DNA of 64,000 nt from Spinacia oleracea. Its lineage: Eukaryota; Streptophyta; Magnoliopsida; Caryophyllales; Amaranthaceae. The notes beneath the pieces are model-generated. The model saw only the letters and a list, made by a program, of their open reading frames with translations, did not search any database and was not told the DNA's origin. This document shows positions 1 to 14,100 of the stretch, one piece after another (within the stretch, counting starts at the first letter, position 1; each line of letters begins with the position of its first letter). The stretch is taken from assembly GCF_020520425.1 (NCBI RefSeq), contig NC_079487.1, positions 125,324,385-125,388,384 of the forward strand. Reading direction: 5' to 3'. The position numbers and the translations under genes are program-made.

Positions 1-77
1 TGTTGAATTTTTTTGAAGCAGAAGAGATTTTTGAAAATTAGGGTTGTAAATTTGAAGGATAAAAGCGAGGGCGGGAG

Positions 78-3000
78 ATGGCGGGGTGGGATAGGCTTCA
101 ATCATCGTCGAGATCGGGTTTGGATCGCTCATCTTCGACTCGTTCGGTCCGACTTGGTCGTGTTCAGCCTCAGGCACCTTCTCACCGCACCATCTATTGC
201 AATGACCGTGATACCAATGCCCTCACCAAATTCAAGGTTAGAAAAACAGCAAGTTTTTATTTTTATAATTTTGATGTCATATTTTCGGTATTAATTTGCA
301 ATTATTAAATATCTACAATTATGTTTTAAGCTCTTAGTATGCTGGTTGAGGATGGATGACTGAATTAAGGTTTGCATTTGTCTTAACTTGCCTATATGGA
401 AAACATTTTTTTGTTTGTTTTGGGTATAATGGTTAACAATATGCCCTGAATAATAATGCACTTTTACAAACTCTGGAATTGCTATGGAGTCTGCTGATCT
501 GGTGATCATACTTTTAATAATTCCGGAACTAAGAAATGGTGGTTGCTCATTTGGCTCAAACTTGAGTATGCTTTATCTTGGTTGGGAATGAATGTTTCAG
601 GGTACTTTTCGTTAAACCTTTGATCATTGTGTTAACAAAATAATCTTGCTACAAATCCTGTTCATATATATCCAGTTGTTCCTGAATGTCCTTTGAGTCA
701 TGAATGTTGACCATCTTTCACCTGGAAGCTCTTCTTGTGCTCGTTTAGAGATGCAAAATGAATGGGATTTGGAGATGAAATTTTGCGTGCTTCATATCCC
801 TGCTCAATTTGCAAAAATTGTTATAGTTATGAACTTAGCATAGAGTGAGTGTTACTCTGTAGAAGCTAAAATTGTGGGTGTTGAGTAGATTTTGATGAAC
901 TCAGATGACAAATAATGTATGCCCTTCTATGCCAAGTTAGTAGAGCAGATTGGATGGGCTTGCATCTGATGTTACTTGCATTTCTTGTTTCATGGAAAGT
1001 ACTTTGTCTAATTTTTGGACATGCAAATATTGTATTAGGATTAATCATACAAGTTAGACAAAAAATAAGCAGCACTTTGTAAAAGTAGGTTTGAGATGAA
1101 CGATAAACCATAGAAGCCATACATATGAAGAGGCAGATAATGGAGAATTATCTGGCGAGGGAAAATGATTTTCATGTTTATGCCAAGCTGTGCATGATGG
1201 TTTTATGGAGAGGGGCAGCGAAGGCTTGCCAGAGAATGAAATGAAGAGGGGAGGGAGGTGGGGGGGGGGGGGGTGGAGAAAGGAGCCACCTTAGTTTTAA
1301 AAAGCGCGCTTTTTTGCTCTTAAAGCCCTGGAAGCCCAGAAGCTCACAGCAAAACGCTTCTGCCAGCCGAAGCCTAGCGACATACAAGAAGCGCGCGCTT
1401 CCTAGCGCTTCGGTGCTTCTGCGCTTTTGCGCTTCCTGTAGTCTGGGCACAAGCCTGGGCACATCAGACCCTTTTTTTTATAAAAAATAAATCCACTTTA
1501 CTCTAATCTTCTTTTCTAAAGTATCACGTGATTTCTTTTTTTAAAAAAACGAATATTTAGGAAGTTTTTGAAAATCCTAGTGCAATTTTCTCCCGTAGCC
1601 GGATTTCTCTATCCTTCTCGCCAGAATTGTCCCGTCGGATTCTGAATTTTTCTTTCATCGTTTTGATTTCTCTTTTTTCATCATCTTTTCTTTCCATATT
1701 TTCTCCATATTTTCTGAACTTTTGGAATTTTATTATTTCTTTCCGGGTGCGCTTCGCCTACGAAAAGCGTGCGCTTTCGCTTTTCGCTTTGCGCTTAAGC
1801 TCCAGGGCCCTTTTGCGCTTTAGTGCGCTTCGCGCTTTTTAAAACTAAGGGAGCCACAACTAGTAGTATGAGAAAGGAAATGAAGGGGCGGAGGAGAAAA
1901 TTAGCTTAGGGGAATTGGGGTTAGGGTATTTGGGATTATCTAAATTTTTTCAATTAAAATTTGAACCTTATTGCTGGTGATAACTTCCCATTGTTTTTTT
2001 TGTGAAAAATTATCCAAATAGTGACTTCAGGGGTCATTTGATACTTCGTGGGGAGAGGGTGCGTGTGTGCGGGGGGAATGCACAAAAGGAAGGTTTAGGT
2101 AAAAATCTAAGTGCTTTTAGAGCTTAACACTTCACTCTAGCTATACAGTAGCCTAAAAAAAGGGATTTGTCTAAGGTCTATTTATCATCCATAAGGTCAA
2201 TGTCATTGCAAATATTACATACCATGTCATGTCCAGACTCAAAGCTAACTCGTAATGTTTCTTGATACTAATCCCCTAAAAAAAAGGACCTCTGTAGGTA
2301 ATCAACTACTTAAAAGAAATGAATGGTGCAGACTAGCAGAAAAGGAAGGGAGGCTGAACCGCTGAATATATTTTCTAGGGCCATAATCACATTAATGTGT
2401 AGTACTTCTTATGAAGTATAATGTGATTGCAAAATCTTTGTTTTCCTTATGTTTTCCAATGGCGGTGTTTGTGGAGCTATGAGCATATGCTCTGGAAATT
2501 TGTTTAGTGAAACACTAAATAGTATAGTGGTGAGGTAGTTATATTCATTATGGAAAAGGAAATCTTCTTTATTGGACTGTCTTAGAAATAGATTCTGTGT
2601 TCTCGAGAAACAGGGAAGTAGTTGTTAGTTGTTACTTTTCTTTTTTGGTTAAGGTTTGGTATTTTGGGTCTGAGTTTTTTAAAGAATTCATATTGTCTTT
2701 AATTTAGAACTAGTGTTTAACCTGAGTCAAGCTCAGGATATTGTTCCAAAATACTTTTTTTTTCTTCTTCTGTTTTTCGGATTAGTTGCATACTCAAAAT
2801 ATCTAAGATTTTCTTGTAAAAAGAAGATCATTTTTTAAAATCAAGTACTTCAATGATGTTTCCCTAGGGGAGGGGAGGTACAAGAATTAAGAAAGTGGGT
2901 AAAATTGAGAGAGGACCGCAAATACATGTGAATTACTCACAAACCCCAAGGGAGTAAAGGAGTTAGGAAAGTCAACAAGGGTGTATTGGGTATTTGCACT

Positions 3001-6000
3001 GTGAAAAGAGATAGCATATATCCTAAAATGGGTATGGTGGAATTTTTATGAAACATCCTTAAAAGCTAATTGGAGCGATGTTCTTGGAAACAAGGTAGTA
3101 ACATATATTTTTGAGGGATTTTTTTTGAAAGTGTCCCTTATGGTTGTTGCTTTAGTTGTATGAAATATTTGATGGACTTAAGTTTATTCTTGATTCTGTG
3201 AGGCCATTGTGAATTTGTAATTCACAATTTGAGAGTGTTTATACTTTATACTTCCTCCGTGCTATATCTGCTTTTTCTACTACAACTTGTGAGTTTTCAC
3301 GATTGCCAATGCACAACTTTAATCATTAATATCTTTAATTACCTTTTAGGGAAAATGATTAAGAAGTTCATATTTTTAAAGTACATATCGAGACAAATCT
3401 AACAACACCCCGCATGACTTATTTTTCCTTACATAAAATTCACAAATAACTGGTGAAGGGGTAGTGTTTGAGTGGTGTAAAAAAAATTATCTGTTGCAAA
3501 ACTTGCAATAGAAAAAGAATGGAGGAAGTATTTCCTAGCCAAAAATAAAGTCTTTCCTTGTCTTAACTCCATCCCTTGATGAATAATTCCACACATTACG
3601 GATATCTAAAACTTCTTGCAATGAACTGTAGGGGGGAGGTTCACTTTAGGCAGTACTTTTATAAGTTAGTTATGGGGAGCTTGGGGAGCAAGTGAGGAGT
3701 TAATAACGGAAGAAATGTTCCCGGAAAACAAAGCGAAAAAGGAGTCAATCCCAGTCGTAACCTCATAAAGTCCGTCGCCGCTCGATTATTCCGCTACATA
3801 AAGAGATGATTAGTGAGAGAGAATCATGTCGAATATTGTTTAGTGTTGTAGTTAGCTTTTAGAGAGTTAACTGCAGAGAATCAGGCCTCTCGAATGCTTG
3901 AAGACCATTTACATTTTCTGTAATTCCAGCTGACCGGTTTATCAATCAAAATAATATTCTTCTTCTACCAGTAATGGTGTTTAAGCTATGTAAATTTTTA
4001 GCACTGATGTTAACGTTTCTATTTGTGTAAAAAATAAAATTTTATCAAATAAAATCCTTATTTGCACAAATCTCAGTTGATGCTTTATCTTCTCTCGCTA
4101 GGAATGCCACTTGCCCCACTATCCATTTTTATATATTTCAACTATCGTAAGCTACGTCTATATATATTCTAGCTTTAATGTATGTGCCAATTCTGTTGTG
4201 GAAAACAATAGGGATGAAAGGAGTATATCTTTTTTATTGGTTTATATTTATCACACAGAATATATCAATAATAAAGTTGAGCCAAGGTTTAAAGGCAAAA
4301 GAAACCATGGACGGATTTGTGAAAAGGAGAAGATTGATGTATTACATGTAATACTTCCTCCGTTCTTTTTTAAATGACACAATTATTTAGGCACGTTTGC
4401 CAATGCACGATTTCAAACATTAATAACTTCCATTATGGATAAGAAAAAATTATAATTTTTTTTATTTAAAAAGTATTTATTGAGACGAATCTAATAAGAC
4501 CCTACACGATTATGTTTTTTCTTAAGCATAAATCACAAAAGGAAGACAAAGGAACATGTGTGAATAGTGTCAAAAATCCAATTGTGTCATATAAATAAGA
4601 ACAGAGGAAGTATGTAACTATTGTGAATAAAATTGATTTGTAAACTTGGAAAGTACTCCCCTGGTAGCAGAATATCCTAGAATCTTACCCTTTAAGTTTG
4701 TCTCAGAAGCACTTTGGTTGTTTGCTATTCTCAGAAGGATATTCTTTTGAAAAGTTTGGCTTGGTTTTTTCAGGGGAACTCTGTTTCAACTACAAAGTAC
4801 AATGTTCTTACGTTTTTGCCTAAAGGGTTATTTGAACAGGTATACTTATTTGTCTTTACACGGCGCAATAAGAAGTGTTACTCGTATATATGTTGTATAA
4901 TTCATTTTTATTTTGTAGTTTCTTGACTTCATGAAGTGTGTTTTGATCATTCTGACAGTTTAGACGGGTGGCCAATTTGTACTTCCTTACAATCTCCATT
5001 TTATCGTGGACACCAATGAGGTATAGTCTTTCACTGTGAACTCCTTGGAAAACCACACCCGCTTATTTATACTATGACGTGTTGGAACTATCGTCTTGAA
5101 ATTCTGGCTCAACTGGAAATTACTGTTCTGCTGATTGATGAGTATTGTTGATGTACAATTTGAGGATCCTTCTTAGCCTTACTCCCCCCCCCCCCCGCCC
5201 CGCCCCCCCCCCCCCCCCCCCCCTCTCTAAAAATTTGCCTGGACCTTTTGTGATCAATTCAACCTGCGTGGAAGATGATAGGCTTGACAAATTTGCGTTT
5301 TTGCTGTTTTTTTCAAAAATAATGAAGTGTATTTTTTTTTGCCAAGCAAGTATCAAGTGATGACCACTGCCATTTTGGCATTTCTCACTTGCCATTGTGC
5401 CGTCTGCTGTTTCAAAGAGAGATTCCTGGTTCTTACAATCTTGAATAGAGCTCTGCAGTTCATTGATTGATTTGTTTCATGTTCCTTTTCCATTTGCTTC
5501 CCCGTTCCTCTCTTTAGTACTTGCTAATTGAAATTTCTCAATCCTGATTTGGAAGTGATGGGCTCTTTCTGTTGTTGCAGTCCCGTGAGTCCAATAACAA
5601 ATGTGGCCCCTTTAAGTATGGTGCTTTTCATTTCCCTTGTGAAAGAGGCTTTTGAGGATTGGGTGAGTTTTCTCTCAGCTTTAACAAAAAACATTTTGTT
5701 TGTATTACTCTGGCTTTGGAAGACATATTTATTTTGGTGGTTGTTCTTTTCTACTCCTGTCCCGGTCTCCTGGATATTAAATTTTATCTGTTTACTGGCA
5801 CTATTTTTGAAATTATTTGTCTGATTTTTTTGTTTATGTTTAACAGAAGCGATTTCAGAATGATTTGTCCGTAAACAATACCCTTGTAGATGTACTACAA
5901 GGACAGAGGTGGGATAGAATCCCTTGGAAAAAGTTGCAGGTTGGCGATATTGTCCGTGTAAGTGTTTCTCTAGTACATGTCATCTTATAAGGATAATTAT

Positions 6001-9000
6001 GTGGCTGTTGATGTAACCTTTTATATAACATCAGGCAATGTAGCAAAAATTACGTGTTATCACTTGTAAGATTTATTATAAAGTCCATCGGACAGTTATG
6101 TGACATGTGGCCTCTTTGAAAAAGCACTTGACAGATTCAAATCATTCCGTTAAGTGGTAGCAAAAAATTAAGTTTTAAGTATAATAAGATACTGATGTGT
6201 ACAAGGTATAAGATAATAAGATACAGAATTTATAGTACAAAAATAATAGTGGAAATTGTAAAAATCACGCTTATGTTTATGCTATTGTATCCAAATGTCT
6301 GTATTTAACTGGATTTTTTTTATTGTGTCCGCAATCTACAATGTAAACATTTTTTGTGTCAGACACGTAGATCCATACCCATATATAGCACTGTATCCAA
6401 GTATAGGCATCATACATTTGACCAGAACAAGCCAGCATTATTTTGTTTTAGCCATATGCTCTTAATTTTTTTTGGTGAGAGATTAAATTTGGGTTTAGTT
6501 ACTTTAGGACTAAGTACATTTGAATTTTCTTTTTGCAGGTCAAGCAAGATGGGTATTTCCCGGCAGATATTCTTTTTCTTGCAAGCACAAATGCAGATGG
6601 CGTGTGTTATGTTGAGGTTAAGAAATGTCCTTAAATCTTGTAGCCAAAAAATTATGTTGTTTTATGCGATGTATGTAGGAATTTCTTTTCTTCGGTTGTA
6701 TTATATCCTCTTAAGTGGGGAATCTCATTTCTTTTTTAGGTGGATTCATCTTTTCAGTTATCATTTCATTTGTGACAATACATTTAGATCAGTATCTTTC
6801 TTTAATTACAGACGTCAAATTTGGATGGTGAAACAAATTTGAAGATTCGTAAAGCATTGGAGAAGACATGGGATTACTTGACACCCGAGAAGGCCTCTGA
6901 ATTCAAAGGTTTATCATTGTCATGGTTTATTTGATCATTAATGTTTCTAGGTTCAAAAAGGCATTTTTCTTTTGATAGTTGAAATTATTTATATTTCTTA
7001 TGCATTTTTTTAGGACTGAAGTTATGGTGGGTCTTAAATTAAAGACAATTAATTGAGTTATTAGCATGCTGCTTGTTATTGCTGTGGATGGATTCAGTTA
7101 TTTCTCCTCTGTGTGATGCTTTTACTGTTCGCTTCTCGAAAATTTAGAATCTGTCAACTTTGATCTGTTGATGTTTTCTTCGGATCATGTTTTCAAAGCC
7201 GTCCCTGTTGCATCACCTGCGTGTCTGAACAACTTTCTCAGTGTTCTAGATTACAGGGGAGTCATAATTATTTACAGTTTCGTGTGCTTCAATAAGGTGT
7301 CCACGTCTCTTTAGGCATTACACCAATTAGCATGTCAGTGAGACTTATGATTTACTGTTGAGCTCTTGGTGCATCCTTTTTGCCTCTCTTGTCTATGATA
7401 GTCATATACTTTCTCCGTTCTTTTAAGTTGACACTTCTTCCTTTTTGCGATGTTTCTTTTAGTTGACACATTTCTATTTTGGGTACGTTTTGTGAATTAA
7501 AATGTAAATTATGCTCTCACTCATTTCTCTAACTCCCCTGTTTCCCTAAACAAACCCAGACCATTAATTCCTCCGGTCACTTCTCACGGTGCTCCAACGC
7601 CACTTCCACTAGAACTCTCCCCCATCCTACATCAAATTAGAGCATCAACTTCTTTCTCTCTCATCTAATCGATCGACAATGGGGTAGAGAGTCCACAGAT
7701 TGGTAATGGTGGCGATGTTCCCATGGTTTCTCCATCTCCTAGCTTCAAGAGGTTCAATTGCCTCTCTTATGGCAAGAATGTATCTATTTTGAAGAGTATC
7801 CATGGGTCTAACTCCATGGTTATTCCAGATCAGAAGAGGGTTGAGAAGGGGTGCGAGAGGAGGAGGAAAGAGGCTAGGCTTTGTTTAATTTGTTGGTGGT
7901 TGTTGCAACGGTGATGGGAGTGCGAAAAAGAGAGTAAGAGAATTCGAAGGAAGGTGATGGTTGATTGTGAGAACGGGTTGATGAGAGGCCATGATTGCAA
8001 GAGGAGAGATAAAAATGGGTTGACAAGGATGGGGTGGTGAAGGTGGAGGTGGTTGAGGACTTGAGGAAGAAGGACGGTGAATTGGTGATGGCTAATTGTG
8101 AGCTTGTCTAGAAGAAGAAGGGTAAGGGTGGGTCACGTGGGTGGGTAATATGAGGGGTAACTTTGACTTTTGACTTTCACTCTCACGGTCTCACCCTTCC
8201 TTAAGTTTTGGGCCAAAATGAAGTGTGCCATCTAAATAAAAAAGGAGGAAGTATTGCGGTGGTGTTTTTTTCTTGTAAAAACAGATTTGATGAATATATT
8301 ATTTTGTTTTAGTCTTTTATGTAAGTTTTGTTTTGGTTGTTGTCTTGCTTACAAGGTCATATCTTTAATCTTCTCCAGGTGAAGTACAGTGCGAACAACC
8401 TAATAATTCCTTGTATACATTCACTGGCAACCTCATTATTCAAAAGCAGACTTTACCTTTGTCCCCGAACCAGCTTCTGCTGAGAGTATGACTTATCTCT
8501 TGGTCATATATATTATAATAATGTCTACATGTTCTCATCAGTACATGCTGGCCTCTTTCACCAAAAGGAGCTGGTGCTGACTTTACTTGTTTGATTGTAC
8601 TAAAGGGTTGCAGTCTGAGAAATACGGAGTACATTGTTGGTGCTGTGGTATACTCTGGGCATGAGACTAAGGTATGTTCTTGTGCCGCACATGATTAGTT
8701 TTTTGGCAGATAATTCCTTTTTGTGTTGTGAAGTGGGTTGTATGGGAGGTAATTTTTATAGAAACTATAGTATTTGCTTCAGCTGCATGGTTTTCCATTT
8801 TTCTTGTGTTCCGTGTCCTGTTTGCTATCTATTAAGGACTTACGGTTAACCCTGGTTCAACTGACAGGTTATGATGAATACCATGAATGTTCCTTCAAAA
8901 CGAAGTACATTGGAAAGGAAGCTTGACAAATTGATTCTTGCTCTTTTTGCTACTTTGTTTATGATGTGCCTCATTGGTTCAATAGGCAGGTACAATATGA

Positions 9001-11093
9001 TGTGTACTATGATTTTTTGTATGATCTAGTGAACCTGTCTGCCTTTCAATTTTTTGGTTTGACTAAACTCTTGTAAAATTTTAATGTTCAGACCTTTAAC
9101 CTTTGCTGTGTCTCAGTGGTATTTTTATAGACCTCAAGTACTATTACTTGGGACTTCGAGGAAATTTGTCCGGAGCCGATGAACTTCAATTTGATCCAAG
9201 CAACAGATTCTTGGTGTGTTTCTTCTTAAAGAAGATAACTGTGTGTGTTGGGTCTTGCTTGCATGCCTGCACATGTGCCCATTAATGTAATCTTAATTTT
9301 TGCTCTCTATAACTCCTCTCACCCGGTTTCATTTTTTTGGCTTGGTTATTGCAGGTGATCATCTTGACTATGTTTACATTGATCACTTTATTTTCAACCA
9401 TCATCCCTATATCACTTTATGTTTCAATTGAGGTAACTCTGATGGTCTGATAAATTCTCTCCATGAGCATGCCCCTTGTAGATGACTAAGCAAATAATTT
9501 CCATGGCATTTCAGGGGATTAAATTTTTACAGTCCATTCAGTTCATCAATAATGATTTAAATATGTATCATGCTGAAACAAACACACCTGCATTGGCTAG
9601 GACATCTAATTTAAATGAAGAACTTGGACAGGTATATGATCTTTGTAAGTCCCACAATTTCTCAAGATTTCGAGTGTATAATATGTGATTTGTTCCCTGA
9701 AATAATTTCTTTTGGAGGATTCAGCTCGTCATTCGTTTACGGTATGCTGTTTGCCTAGTAGAGTTGCTGATTGGGCTAACTCTTCATCCACGTTGTGTAG
9801 GTAGAATACATATTTACTGATAAAACTGGGACTCTTACACAAAACTTGATGGAGTTTTTCAAATGTTCAATTGGAGCTCAAGTCTATGGAACTGGTATCA
9901 CTGAAATAGAGAGGGGATTGGCTGAGCGCATAGGCGCTAAACTTCCCGAGGTATACTTTGCATATTCAAAGTGCCATTATTCAGTGTTTTCCTAATTGAA
10001 CTTAGCGGACTGTCTACTAATGATAGGTACAGAAGTCAGCTAATGCAATTCAAGAAAAGGGGTTTAATTTTGATGATGTTAGGCTTATGCGTGGTGCATG
10101 GAGAAATGAGCCTAATCCTGATATTTGCAAGGTAAATTGGATTTTATGAAAGATTTTAAAAAGGATTTTGTTCAATTTGAGTTGCTTTTTCTTGAATGGT
10201 GTTTTGAACAGGTTATTTAGTCCTTTGCGGGTTAAATTTTTTAGCATCGGAACAAGACCTAGTTTTTAGTTTATAGATTGTATCTTACTATCATCACGAC
10301 AACCACCGTCCAGAGATATTTGGCAAGCCAAGATTTTTCGAGAGTATTTCCAAAAGAACACATCTTTTTCTGAAGGAAAACATATTTACTCTCTATGCCC
10401 CTAAATAAATACCACAACTTTGAAGATCAAAGGCTAAGTGATCTATTTAAGCTATGGGATTTGTAGCATCTTCTCACTAACGTTCCTGAACCATCTAGAT
10501 TTTCTTTTTGCATTTTATTTTTGGTTGATGTATCTTTGGATTTGGTTACTTTATATTATAGTAAAGGACTCAATAGTCTACTACTCTACTACTAAGAAGC
10601 GCATAACTCTTACGGCTTTGTTGTTTGTTCCTTTTGCTGCAAAACTATATTCAGTTTTTTTACGAAGTTAGCAAAGAAAAGCTATCAAATATGAAGAAAG
10701 AGTTTGGAATATAGGGAAGCCTCGTTTGGGATTTTGGCTGGGGATAGAAATTCGGACTCCTATTACTATTAATTGTGCTGTACTTCTGTGATGGTGAAAT
10801 TGTTTGGATGTAGTTGATAGACTGGCATTTACATTATCCTACTTTGCATGACTACATGTTTTACCCCTTAAATTATTTGTGTTTTTTCTTCTTCTTTTGT
10901 CTAGGAGTTCTTCAGGTGCCTTGCAATATGTCATACCGTGCTTCCTGAAGGTGATGAATCTCCTGAAAAAGTTGTGTACCAAGCGGCTTCTCCCGATGAG
11001 GCAGCTTTAGTTGTCGCTGCTAAGAATTTTGGCTTCTTCTTCTACAGGTCTGCAAATTATACTACTATTCATGGGATAACTTCTGCAGTTTTA

Positions 11094-11138
<45 letters not shown>

Positions 11139-14100
11139 ATGTGCAAGTATTTTAAAATGAAGTATTAGAGACTTCCACATCTAGAATAGGCTTAAGCCAG
11201 ATATGAGGTATCAGTCTTATTACTTTGTTGTAGTAGTCATACCAGCTAATTTCTATTTCTTGGGGGTTATGGTTTGTTGTTTGATGGTATATTTGTGGTC
11301 CTGTCATGCTGACCGAAATTTTTGTTTGCATTCATGGAAGAATTGTTACAGGAATTCTAGAACATGAAGTAGCTTAAGTCAGTTTTCACTTTGTTTAATT
11401 TCTATGGGGTTTATGGTTTGTTGTTGGCTGGTGTATTTTTGGTCCTGTTACACTGCCATGAATTTTACTTAATGTGTTATTTATAAGTATGAAACACCTG
11501 TCTATAGCTCTTAACATTTAATTCTGATATTACATTTCCAGGCGTACACCGACAACCATTTATGTGCGCGAGTCACATGTTGAAAAGATGGGTAAAATTG
11601 ATGACGTGCCTTATGAAATTTTAAACGTTCTCGAGTTTAATAGGTGTTACACTCTTTTTCTCTTGCTGTTTTCTTTTTAGAAAAAGTTATTTTGGTATAT
11701 GTAGCTCACTTTTTTTCCCGCTCACCAGTACACGGAAGCGCCAGTCTGTTGTGTGTCGATGTCCTGATGGTAGGCTTATTTTGTACTGCAAGGTACGGCT
11801 TCTAGAATTTTATAGATCTTAGTTTAGAACGCTGTTTGAAATTTGGAATTACTTGGAAATTCATTTAAAAATTTGTCGCTCAGGGTGCTGATACTGTCAT
11901 CTATGAAAGATTGGGAGAAGGGAATGAGGATATAAAGAAAGCTACTAGAGAGCACTTGGAACAGTTTGGATCATCTGGGTTACGCACACTGTGCCTGGCC
12001 TATAGAAATTTGAGCGCAGATGTCTATGAGACCTGGAATGAAAAATTTATTCAGGCCAAATCTTCTTTACGAGACCGGGAAAAGAAGCTGGACGAGGTAT
12101 TTGTCTTCTCATAGAGTCTTAATTGAATGATTCTTTGGGTCTTTTTATAAAATAAAAATAAAAATGCAATTTTATGACATTGTTTAGTCTGTTAAATAAG
12201 TTTCTGGTGCCTGTTAAGCAAATCACAATGCAATTCCTGTCTGTCAGTGGCTGAAGATGAAATGCTTTTTTTGTTCCATATTTTGCTGTGTTAAGAATTT
12301 TGGACTACGATATATACAAACTTTCTTTGCATTACTTTCCTTTTTTGTTGATTTTTCTGAAGCTTTGTTTGCCGAGTTCTTTCCTAGTTGAAAACGGCTT
12401 TCAGATATTACCACTTCTGTTGTTCATCACTCCTTGTTCCTTGCTTATTCCTTATGTAACGTTACTTGCTCTCATGTTAGACAAAGTTATTTTCACAGGT
12501 CAAGTGGTTTACATGACCTAATTACAATGTTCACCTGACTTGGGGTTCAGCTGATGCCTTCTTCTGTTTGGATGTTATCACCATACATTATCACTCGTTT
12601 TCTTATTGTCTTATTGGTCGTATAGTTTGGCTCTTTGGGTTCATGTGATGTGCGCATGTGCCACAATAAGCAGGTTAGGAGATTTTAGACATCCTGTTCC
12701 TGTATGGTTGCAAGAGTTATTTTCTGTGCTTTGTAATAGCTTAGCTTATATTCCTAGTGTATCTGATGTTTTCGGTTTGCCTTCTACTTTGCTCTGTGTG
12801 TTCCGGAAATACTCTTGGGGGATAAGTTCGGATCATTTTTCTGTGTCTTGAGTTGTGCAGGTGGCCGAACTTATAGAAAAGGATCTTACTTTGATTGGCT
12901 CAACAGCTATTGAAGATAAGCTTCAAGAAGGAGTACCTGCTTGTATAGAGACGTTAGCAAGGGCTGGAATAAAAATATGGGTGCTCACTGGAGATAAAAT
13001 GGAAACAGCCATAAATATTGCGTATGGTAAGTTGTTTTATTTTCTCATTTAATTTTTCAAAGCCTGTTATGACCTTGTGTTATATCTGAAGTCTTGCATT
13101 TTGTATGCCTTGCAGCGTGCAACTTGATAAACAATGACATGAAACAATTCATTATCAGTTCTGAAACAGATGAAATTAGAGAAGTTGAAGATAGAGTAAG
13201 TGGCATTTGCCGGGTCTATTTTTCTTGGGCCTATCTTTTTGTTTGAAGCTTTATGACTTCCCTTTATCGGTGGGCGCTTTCCGCCTGAAGAAGTCAATAT
13301 CTTCACTTAAAATTCTTGAATGCTGTGTGATGTTAGGGTGACCCAGTGGAAACTGCTAGATTCATTAGAGATGCCGTCAAAACACAGCTGAAGAATTGCG
13401 TTGAAGAAGCCCAGCAAATTCTCCGTACAATAGTTGGACCAAAACTAGCACTTATAATTGACGGGAAATGTCTGATGTATGCTTTAGATCCAAGTTTGCG
13501 AGGAACACTTCTGAATCTGAGCCTAAATTGTTCTTCAGTGGTCTGTTGTCGAGTTTCTCCTCTACAAAAAGCACAGGTCAGAAATTATTGAATTGTTCTT
13601 TTAAATTTTATAGTTTGCAACCTCTTGTTCCCAGTTATACATATATAACTTTTAGTAGCTTTCTGGCCTTTGCTACATCTTTCTTTCTGTGCTCTTTTGT
13701 AAAAGAAATGTCCCGGAAGTTGGGACTATCCAGCTTCCTAATGTTTTGGAAAAAGAAGCACATTAGGGAATGCTCCTAAAATGTTTCAAGTAATACAGCT
13801 ATATTGAAAAATGGGTGACAGCACTTGTTTTTCAGGCTTGTCTCTCAGGGGAAAGTTATAAAAAGATTTACAATACTTTAGGGTCAAACTGTCAAAGTCT
13901 CTAGATCTTTTCCATTTCCTGTCTCCAACTGACCAAGAGTCTTCGGTAGTCAGCACGAGCCCCAGTTAGGGCTGACAAACAGGTCGGGTCGTGTTGGGTT
14001 AATCGCGTTGACTCCCCACATGACCTGTTTTAATAAACGGGTTAGCAAGCCTCAACTCTAATAAACTCACCCAACCCTTTTATTAACTCATTTATCAAAC

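Noticed and set aside
7723..7914. Small gene in flippase intron 7
   Set aside because: It lies inside a Stowaway-like element, has no recognisable domain, and no splice or promoter support is visible.
10938..11168. Open frame with a polyproline tail
   Set aside because: It is flippase exon 16 read past its splice donor at 11048 into the intronic C tract.
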